Positions 35,163 through 42,827 of a stretch of DNA of 64,000 nt are shown one piece after another (position 1 is the first letter of the stretch; every line of letters starts with the position of its first letter). The translations under genes were made by a program, and so were the position numbers. This DNA comes from Cranoglanis bouderius. Lineage: Eukaryota > Chordata > Actinopteri > Siluriformes > Cranoglanididae. The notes beneath the pieces were generated by a model. The model was given only the letters and a program-made list of their open reading frames with translations. It searched no databases and had not been told where the DNA came from. Location: the NCBI GenBank assembly GCA_023630585.1, contig CM042556.1, forward strand, positions 468,501 to 532,500, in the 5' to 3' direction.

Positions 35163-36667
35163 CAGGTGCATCTCAATAAATTAGAATGTCATGGAAAAGT
35201 TCATTTATTTTAGTAATTCAACTCAAATTGTGAAACTCGTGTATTAAATAAATTCAATGCACACAGACTGAAGTAGTTTAAGTCTTTGTTCTTTTAATTG
35301 TGATGATTTTGGCTCACATTTAACAAAAACCCACCAATTCACTATCTCAACAAATTAGAATACTTCATAAGACCAATAAAAAAAATCATTTTTAGTGAAT
35401 TGTTGGCCTTCTGGAAAGTATGTTCATTTACTGTACATGTACTCAATACTTGGTAGGGGCTCCTTTTGCTTTAATTACTGCCTCAATTCGACGTGGCATG
35501 GAGGTGATCAGTTTGTGGCACTGCTGAGGTGGTATGGAAGCCCAGGTTTCTTTGACAGTGGCCTTCAGCTCATCTGCATTTTTTGGTCTCTTGTTTCTCA
35601 TTTTCCTCTTGACAATACCCCATAGATTCTCTATGGGGTTCAGGTGTGGTGAGTTTGCTGGCCAGTCAAGCACACCAACATCATGGTCATTTAACCAACT
35701 TTTGGTGCTTTTGGCAGTGTGGGCCGCCAAATCCTGCTGGAAAATGAAATCAGCATCTTCAAAAAGCTGGTCAGCAGAAGGAAGCATGAAGTGCTCCAAA
35801 ATTTCTTGGTAAATGGGTGCAGTGACTTTGGTTTTCAAAAAACACAATGGACCAACACCAGCAGATGACATTGCACCCCAAATCATCACAGACTGTGGAA
35901 ACTTAACACTGGACTTCAAGCAACTTGGGCTATGAGCTTCTCCACCCTTCCTCCAGACTCTAGGACCTTGGTTTCCAAATGAAATACAAAACTTGCTCTC
36001 ATCTGAAAAGAGGACTTTGGACCACTGGGCAACAGTCCAGTTCTTCTTCTCCTTAGCCCAGGTAAGACGCCTCTGACATTGTCTGTGGTTCAGGAGTGGC
36101 TTAACAAGAGGAATACAACAACTGTAGCCAAATTCCTGACATGTCTGTGTGTGGTGGCTCTTGATGCCTTGACCCCAGCCTCAGTCCATTGCTTGTGACG
36201 TTCACTCAAATTCTTGAATCGATTTTGCTTGACAATCCTCGTAAGGCTGCGGTTCTCTCGGTTGGTTGTGCATCTTTTTCTTCCACACTTTTTCCTTCCA
36301 CTCAACTTTCTGTTAACATGCTTGGATACAGCACTCTGTGAACAGCCAGCTAATTTGGCAGTGAATGTTTGTGATTTACCTAGTGAACCAAACTGAGAGA
36401 CCATTTTGAAGGCTCAGGAAACCTTTGCAGGTGTTTTGAGTTGATTAGCTGATTGGCATGTCACCATATTCTAATTTGTTGAGATAGTGAATTGGTGGGT
36501 TTTTGTTAAATGTGAGCCAAAATCATCACAATTAAAAGAACCAAAGACTTAAACTACTTCAGTCTGTGTGCATTGAATTTATTTAATACACGAGTTTCAC
36601 AATTTGAGTTGAATTACTGAAACAAATGGACTTTTCCACGACATTCTAATTTATTGAGATGCACCTG
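35163..36667 (-). mobile_element. Tc1-like transposon, copy 1 (1,505 bp)
   Basis: The ends are CAGGTGCATCTCAATAAATT and its inverted copy, flanked by TA on both sides (35161-35162 and 36668-36669), the standard Tc1 target. The transposase remnant on the minus strand lies at 36404-36090 (HTH part with CSQSAVSKHVNRKLSG) and 35919-35443 (catalytic part). The second catalytic motif reads FQQDLAAHTAKSTKSW, one residue shorter than in copy 2, and LNPIENLWG is intact. Compared with copy 2 (58756-60350) an internal deletion of about 80 bp near 36380 removes the start of the protein. Confidence 0.9.
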
Positions 36668-36759
36668 TATAGTGCCTTTCTGAAGCTCAAGGTCACTTTA
36701 CACAGTATATATCAAATACATAAAATACATACAACACAAGGAAGAGGAGAAAAAAATCA

Positions 36760-36999
36760 TTAAAAGTACATTTCAAACAGATACATTTTTAGCTGGGTCT
36801 TGAAAGATGTGTAGGGAAGAGACCACCAAGGTATCTTCCATGGTCGGTGTATGTAGCGGGGGTGGCGTAAAACTCCAAGTTGTTTACACCATTGATAGGT
36901 GTCTGGGGCCAAGCGATAAACTTCTTTATGAGATCTGAGCTGAGCAGCAGAGTACAGTAGAGCCATGTCGGGATAAGAGGTTTGATTAAAGTCATCCAA
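36760..36999 (-). CDS. 79-residue LINE-derived ORF (N-term joined to C-term)
   Basis: The frame has a Met start and a stop. Its middle, LAPDTYQWCKQLGVLRHPRY, matches the N-terminal motif of the 20775-24601 LINE (DPATYQLCGELGIRRCPCY). The end, SFKTQLKMYLFEMYF, matches that LINE's last residues (LFKSQLKFFLFSQHYL). Whether it is translated is unknown. It is more likely a by-product of the deletion that produced a SINE-like element. Confidence 0.5.
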   Translation of the reverse strand: MDDFNQTSYPDMALLYSAAQLRSHKEVYRLAPDTYQWCKQLGVLRHPRYIHRPWKIPWWSLPYTSFKTQLKMYLFEMYF

Positions 37000-37479
37000 A
37001 AATAGTCCAAAAAGTCAGAGCAGAACTTGAGAGCAGTTATGCAGTCACATGACCAATGTCCAGCAGGATCCAAACAGCAACTAATCAATGTACCTGTGTT
37101 AGCCAGAACCGCATCGAAACCACATCAGCAATCTAACGAAAGGAAGGCTACCCAACCATACCAAGGAATGCCAGCACAAATTATAAAGAGAGTGGAAACT
37201 CACTGTACCAGATGTTGGTTAAGAAATGGAGACGAATGGAGAGGGCTTGCAGTTGATCAGTGTGACAGGATCAGCAGAATCATAAAATCCAGGTCAGTCA
37301 TCCAGATTGTTTGAGTGAAAGACAATAGTCCAGAGAATAGTCCAGATTCAGGTCAATCGCCTCTCGGTAAGACCAGATCCAAAAACATATCAGCCAACAA
37401 ACAAACAAACAGGTACGAGCATGAAGCGGCAGCACAAACGCACCTAGCGTTCTCACACCAGAAGCGGAATCCCCAAACT

Positions 37480-37900
37480 CATTACTCTTTGGAAGGTCTA
37501 AGGAGCTCCCAAAATTCCCTGTGGCATGCGCTGAAATTGAAAGAACACAACAGGACAGATAAAAGCTGTCTTTTCTTTGTCAGCATCATACATAGGGATC
37601 TGGTAATACCCGCTGCAGAGATCCAATACACTAAACCACTTGCTTCCATTTAAACAAGCAAGAGCATGTTCTATGCGAGGAACAGTATATTGGTTGGAAA
37701 TGGTGCAAATTAATGTTTTATAATCTACACACATCCATATCTGCCTGTTTTCTTTTCGTACAACCACAATAGGCGATGCATAAGGACTCAGAAATTATGT
37801 CAGCATACTTAAGCTTTTCCAAATGCTGTCTGACATCTTAAATGCTGGCTGGTGCCAGCTGTTGAGATCGTTCCCGAAAAGGTTTATCCTCAGTCAGCCT
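37480..37900 (-). pseudogene. pol: Gypsy RT first half
   Basis: The frame 37767-37498 has VVRKENRQIWMCVDYKTL, KWFSVLDLCSGYYQIPM (first catalytic Asp) and FQRMPQGILGAP. The next codon is a stop, then TFQRVM, up to the CATTA insertion site. The same protein resumes at 35129. The two halves were continuous before the insertion. Confidence 0.8.
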
Positions 37901-38900
37901 AATGCTGTGTTGAGTACTGTGTTGAGCACCCCACATCGAATTCATGACAGGAGAAGACATCTTTTTTCTCTAACATCTTTTCAGCCAGCCTTTTCTTCCA
38001 CTCCTCAGGTATTGAGGAATCACCAATATTGAATGAGTCCATAGTCACTTGTGTTTCAGGACTGTCTTCCCTGGAGGAAGAAACAGAAGGCACAACATCA
38101 ACACGTGAAAACACGTGAGCGATGGGCATACCTCGCTTAATAGTGACAGGGTGAGTGGACACATTTCTGAGAGTGACACCAATTCTCTTTGATTGAACAA
38201 CAGTAGTTGGTTGCACTTCTGCCCTTACCAATACCTCTTCAGGGAATCTAGATCCTTCCAGTTGATCCACTAAAAGGTTTTTAGTAATTGGCTCACTTGG
38301 GTACTTCAGAATGCCATTAAACCTCAGGCTTTCACCTGGACACAATTTCAAAGGCTTAAGACAAGAGAACCATACAGTACCTCAACTATCCTCCATAGAT
38401 CCATTTGTCATGCCAATGACCCGCTCATATGCATCTTAAATTACAGGGTGCACAGTCAAAGTATGGAGAAAATCTTGCTCCAACTTTTCTTTGAATGCCT
38501 CAACCAGCTTTTTCACCACTGAAGTATTTGTCCCTACCAGAATAGTGACATCCCTTTTCATAATGGGGTCAGGACAGACAAACACCAGTACATCAATGGT
38601 CTCAACCACTTCAACCACAGATCCTAGAAACTCAAGTTTCAGCTACCTGTCATAAAAAGATTGATATAGCAGAGTGATTTATGGTCCACTATTAAGCAAA
38701 GCTTTTGCATATATCCCTTCTATCTGAATAGGAAGGATAGAACTTGGCCCAACTAAGCTTGATAGGAGCACAGCTTTCTCTACTTTTGCTTCTCTGCACA
38801 TGTTGGAACATATGTGCCCCGGAGCTTCAGCCCATTCCTCTACTGAGCCCCTGGGTAGTTTCCCACCCTCTGTCTCATTTTGATAAGACACTGATTCACC
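37899..38900 (-). pseudogene. pol: Gypsy protease and pre-RT region
   Basis: The frame 38891-38679 ends with a retropepsin-like IEGIYAKALLNSG, where the catalytic D of the usual DSG/DTG reads N. The frame 38618-38436 (VVETIDVLVFVCPD, ILVGTNTSVVKKLVE) fits the second half of the protease. The frame 38351-37899 is the linker before RT (PVTIKRGMPIAHVFSRVDVV, EKMLEKKDVFS). Frameshifts separate all three. Confidence 0.65.
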
Positions 38901-39085
38901 CTTCTTAAATTCTCCTCATTTATACAATCACGTTTAAGGTGTCCCTCCGCTCCACACTTATAACAGAAGAAGTTGCTGCCACCACCTGCCCTGTTTGCAA
39001 TACCCACTTCAGCAGTTGAAACTAAGCATAGCATCTTCGGAGAGTCATTTGCCACAGGTACAACAGCCCCTGCCAGTAGACATCA
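38891..39085 (-). pseudogene. gag: Gag nucleocapsid zinc knuckle region
   Basis: FFCYKCGAEGHLKRDC on the minus strand (near 38940-38980) is a perfect CX2CX4HX4C zinc knuckle, the RNA-binding motif of retroviral and Ty3/gypsy Gag. It is followed by a basic/polar stretch and then by protease in another frame. Confidence 0.8.
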
Positions 39086-40248
39086 CTAAACTTCACTATT
39101 TAACCCTCTAACTTCCTCCTTTAGTTTTTCAACTTTAGAGTCAGCTGGTTTTTCATTAGCAGCGGATTCACTCATATTGCAGGACACACTAGATACAGCT
39201 ACACTAGCCAGAACTGTATTCCTGTTGTGAACCATGTTCTCTTCTTCTCTCACCTCCCTCAAAAGTTCACTGAAAAAGGGAGGCTCACACAACTTGTGTG
39301 TCATCCTCAAATGAAGGGCTCCTCTGATTATCTGCTGAATATAAAGCTGATTTAGATCCAAAAAACTCAATTCTCCCTTTTCACAACACACTGTGCAGCA
39401 ATTTGTCTGATCTGAGTATATCCGCAGAGAGTTTTTCTCCATCATTCTGAAAAGTACTCCTAAACCTCAACATCAAATCAGCAGAACTCTCTGTAGTACC
39501 AAAAGCTGTCTCAAGTGCACTAAGATAATCACTTGAAGAATGTAAGGGATTTCCAACCTTCTCAAATCTCACAATATTGGCATCTGGACCTCTTAAGCAT
39601 TCCACAAGCCTTGTGTTTCTTTATATTATTGGCACACTGCCACTCTTCAAGAATGTGTGTTGTCTGTTCATCCCATATATCATACTCATCCTCACCATTT
39701 GGTGTGGGCATCACCCCTGAAAAGGTACGTAGGTGTCTATAACTCGGTCCTTCAACAGGTTGAGCCACATGACACTTCTGGTCAAGAGCATTAATGGCCC
39801 CAATGAGCTCAGTGCTCAGAGTGAGTGAAGGGGAAGCCACACTCTGTACATCAGCAAGGGATTTACCTTCTTGTTGTAGAAAAGATAGTAATTTGGACTG
39901 AAAATCACCACTCCTAGCTCCCTCAGGTGTATGAGCTGTGACACTAACAACATGTGTATACCATGAACCTTCATTGGTTCTTCCTATTTCAGTAGGAAGT
40001 GAATTTTCAGAAACCTTTCTGGATGTTTCAACCAAAACAAACTGCTGCCATCCAGTCACATTGGAGCGACGACCACGCACTTTGGTCTTACCCATGCCCT
40101 GAATGTCATCGAGCACCTTGTACACTGTTTTATCTTCACAATCCGATGGCACATTGCTCAAAATAATGGTGTTCTGAAGTGCGACACCTTCCTCATTACA
40201 CCAAGCAATTACCTCGTTGATATCCATATTGCTCATCTGACTGTACAA
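39086..40248 (-). pseudogene. gag: PNMA-like Gag (RRM-like N-terminus plus capsid)
   Basis: The frame at 40248-39562 starts around MDINEVIAWCNEEGVALQNT and continues NVPSDCEDKTVYKVLDDI, matching the RRM-like N-terminus of vertebrate PNMA proteins. It then gives the capsid core YRHLRTFSGVMPTPNGED, DIWDEQTTHILEEWQC. A frameshift near 39600 moves to ECLRGPDANIVRFEKV and LETAFGTTESSADLMLRFRS (39605-39381), again PNMA capsid motifs. A third frame (39445-39086) carries the C-terminal capsid and an acidic coiled segment. The order N-domain, capsid, zinc knuckle shows it is the gag of the element and not a PNMA gene. PNMA genes are regarded as domesticated gypsy gag genes. Confidence 0.75.
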
Positions 40249-40408
40249 TCTACACAGTATGCATGCAGAATAGCGAGTGACTAGTCACAGACAGATAGTA
40301 TCTGCTCAGCATTAATTAATCTTTACCCAAACGCTGCAATGTAAATCCTACCAAATTACCCAAAACAGATTGAATTCACAGTTTAACAAAAAAAGGAAAT
40401 CTGTTCTT

Positions 40409-40428
40409 CCCAGATGAGCCCCCACAAA
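40409..40428 (-). promoter_or_regulatory. Primer-binding site, tRNA-Pro-like
   Basis: Read on the minus strand the sequence directly inside the LTR is TTTGTGGGGGCTCATCTGGG. TGGGGGCTC(A)TC(T)GGG matches the tRNA-Pro site TGGGGGCTCGTCCGGG with two changes. It would prime minus-strand DNA synthesis. Confidence 0.65.
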
Positions 40429-40841
40429 TGTAGCCGTCTCACCGATGATATGCTCTGATTTAAAGTCTAGGCATATTACAATTAACTTAAATTACTGGTA
40501 AGAGGCACATCTAAATTTATACCTAGTAAAGAAAATGTTCAATAACTCCCTGTTACTTAAAATGCTTAATTCCCAGTTTCTGCTACAATCAGGAAAATCT
40601 GGCACTGACTTTTGATATTAGATACCACACCCGTAAATAAAAATTCACAACTGTATACCTTCAACAATGTCTCCTTAAAGGAAATACATGAAAAATTAAA
40701 CTGGAAGACCGAAATATTTATTAAAACTTAGATTATGTCTCCTTTCTTGGTTTTCTGTTATGAGCCACTAAAACACTATTCAAATTCAATCTAACCCTTT
40801 AATTGGACCAAAATAAAATAAATAAACAAAACACCCACCCA
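40429..40841 (-). repeat. 5' LTR of the PNMA-like gypsy element
   Basis: It ends (minus strand) ...GGCTACA directly before the primer site. It has an AATAAA signal near 40720 on the minus strand. The upstream end is uncertain. I place it at 40841, just before the target-site duplication of the neighbouring solo LTR, but it may continue. No second copy was found at the other side. Confidence 0.5.
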
Positions 40842-40847
40842 GCTGGG

Positions 40848-41326
40848 TGTAATGATATGGGGCTAGGTGGATGCAAATGCAGTTTAGAGTTTTATTAAAG
40901 CAATAGGCAGACAAATCCCAAACGGCAGGCAGAAACATGGTCATGAACAGGCGTGGGTTGGGCGATCTACTAACAGGCATGAACTAGGCTAGACAGGAAT
41001 CAATAACATTACGGACGGAAACGGGATCAAAAACCAGGAAACGAGAAACAGGATAACAGGCTTGGTATTGACAGAACACGGTAACTGAGCAAATACTTTG
41101 CCCCGAACACCGAAACACAAGGGGTTTAAATACACAAAGTTATCAGCGGGACTAACACAGAACAGCTGAGACACATTAGGAGGAGACCAATGACATCTCA
41201 GGGGTGGAGACAGGACAGAAACATAAACACAACACACGTGTGGAAGTAAACAATGTGAAAGTCACTGAATCCGGAAGTGAGCCACTCGCTCTCTTCGGTG
41301 ATCGGCGCGAGGGGGGAATCGTAACA
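40848..41326 (-). mobile_element. Solo LTR with 5-bp target-site duplication
   Basis: 479 bp bounded on the plus strand by TGTAATG and GTAACA, that is TGTTAC...CATTACA in the sense direction. CTGGG occurs directly outside both ends (40843-40847 and 41327-41331). In the sense direction it holds a TATTTAAA box, about 30 nt later a GGGGCAAAG start-like sequence, and an AATAAA near 40895. This is the same spacing as in the 45 kb LTR. It is the usual product of LTR-LTR recombination that removed the interior. Confidence 0.9.
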
Positions 41327-41331
41327 CTGGG

Positions 41332-41580
41332 AATTTCAGTCTTTTGTTGGCACGCATACGTTCCCAGATAGCAAGCACATTTGGGCCAATTCTGGTAGAA
41401 ATGAGACACTGTCGGCTCAATTCCGGCATCAGCAAAAAGATAATTGGCCAGAGCCCTGCCAATTGTTCACACCACTTCTGGCTGACTGATGGTTTTTCCT
41501 ATGTGGGCCAATCTCGGCTGAAAGCAGGTGTACTTGCAGCAGGTCCATACTCAGTGTAGCTGTGTGTATCTACTTTCGGC
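41332..41580. other. Short unclassified repeat-like DNA
   Basis: It contains degenerate GGGCCAATTCTGG / GGGCCAATCTCGGCTG words, similar in style to the minisatellite at 49.5 kb. No ORF of interest. Confidence 0.35.
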
Positions 41581-41585
41581 CCGAG

Positions 41586-42312
41586 TGTTACGACCCGTAG
41601 GGTGAAGGAGATGAGCAGGATGCACTTGCAGGGGAAAGTGTTCAGTTTATTAGGAACAAATGAAACAAAACCTTCAAATGAAACATCAGGGTTAAACACA
41701 TCTAAAGCTATTACTAAACTAATAATAGGCTAAAGCTAAACTAGAAGGGTGATCTGGAAATCATGGGAACAAATCGCACGGTACTAGAAAAGTGATCTGG
41801 AAATCACAAGAAAAGAGCTAATGCTATTACTAAACTAATGCTAAACAAGAAGAGTGATCTGGAAATCACGAGAACAAAGCGCATGGTTAAACATATCTAA
41901 TCTAAACTAATACTCCGCCCCGAAGCGGAAATGGAGCAGTGTATTTAAACACACATAAATCACATGTCCACATCAATGACAGCTGAAACTCATAATCATA
42001 CAATAAACAAGAACCAATGAAAAAACGGGGCAGAGACATGACACAAACCAAAACATATGCATATGGGGAAACACAGGAGGCGGAGACATGACGTGAATGA
42101 AAACATGAGCACATGGGGAAACACAGGAGGCGGAGACCTGACTTAAACGAAAACATGAGCACATGGCAAAAGTAAACAAAACATGAGTCTATGAATGAAA
42201 CGTCCATTGGAGAGTTTTTGAATGTTGCTGGAATGCGTGCAATGGAATGCAGAAGTATGCCACTCGCTCCTCTTTGTTGAGTAGCGAGCGCTAGAGAAGG
42301 GAAAACCTAACA
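41586..42312 (-). repeat. 3' LTR (downstream LTR on the minus strand)
   Basis: It starts TGTTAGG and ends CGTAACA on the minus strand and has the same length as the other LTR. It contains three GTGATCTGGAAATCA(C/T)-type hairpins (near 41749, 41792 and 41854). Confidence 0.9.
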
Positions 42313-42331
42313 GAGCCCCCCCCCCTAAGGC
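42313..42331 (-). promoter_or_regulatory. Polypurine tract
   Basis: On the minus strand a run of 11 G followed by CTC lies immediately before the TGTTAGG start of the 3' LTR, the expected place for the plus-strand primer. Confidence 0.65.
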
Positions 42332-42424
42332 GCGGCTCCCGAAGCGCCGCAAGTTCCATCCACTTTGGTGGACCTGGGCCCCTGGGCAGGATCCTGACCT
42401 CTGCCCTACAGGACCTGAGGCTGG

Positions 42425-42827
42425 TTATGTCCAGTGTCCCATAACCAGAGCAGAGCGTGTTGGGTTTTCCTTGAGAACTTGGATGAGAACTTGGATGAGA
42501 ACTTGGACAGATGCCGGGTCTGGATTTTGGAGCTGAACATGACCTGGTGCTTGACCTGGAGCTTGACCTGGAACCAGGATCGGAGTTGGCTCTGGAACCA
42601 GGATCAGAGTCGGCTCTGGAACCAGGATCGGAGTCGGCTCTGGAACCTGGATCGGAGTCGGCTTTGGCAACTGGATCAGAGACAGGCTTGGAGACAGACT
42701 CAGAAACAGACTTCGAGACAGACTCGGAAACAGACTTCGAGACAGACTCGGAAACAGACTTCGAGAAAGACCTGGAAACTGACTTGGAAACAGACTTCGA
42801 GACAGACTTAGAAACAGAACAGAGAAC
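42425..42827 (-). pseudogene. Frameshifted C-terminal repeats of the gag-like ORF
   Basis: After the stop at 42828 the same kind of repetitive coding continues in another minus-strand frame: tandem 24-bp units give PEPTPILV-type octapeptides (about 42560-42670). Ser/Leu/Arg octapeptides from a second 24-bp unit lie at 42690-42830. This suggests the original protein ran on to about 42425 and was shortened by a frameshift inside the repeats. Confidence 0.5.

Larger units (their letters stand above)
35132..37479 (-). mobile_element. Short LINE derivative carrying a Tc1, inserted in gypsy RT
   Basis: CATTA flanks both sides (35127-35131 and 37480-37484), a 5-bp target-site duplication. Without the Tc1 the insert is about 840 bp. 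It has a 5' leader (37479-37000), one small ORF (36999-36760) and a 3' end GAGCTTCAGAAAGGCACTAT followed by TAAGTAAAACAACTTC and a (CTT)n tail next to 35132. The ORF joins the N-terminal motif of a LINE protein to its C-terminal motif, so almost the whole endonuclease-RT region has been deleted. Confidence 0.75.
32066..40841 (-). mobile_element. Ty3/gypsy retrotransposon with PNMA-like Gag
   Basis: Read on the minus strand from 40841: an LTR, a tRNA-Pro-like primer-binding site, gag with a PNMA-type N-terminus and a zinc knuckle, protease, RT, RNase H and integrase, ending near 32066. The 3' LTR is missing. An insertion at 35132-37479 interrupts RT. Coding regions carry frameshifts and stops, so it is inactive. 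Gene order protease-RT-RNase H-integrase is that of Ty3/gypsy. Confidence 0.85.

Noticed and set aside
39086..40248. A host PNMA gene
   Set aside because: It is followed by protease, RT, RNase H and integrase and preceded by a primer site and LTR, and it is frameshifted.
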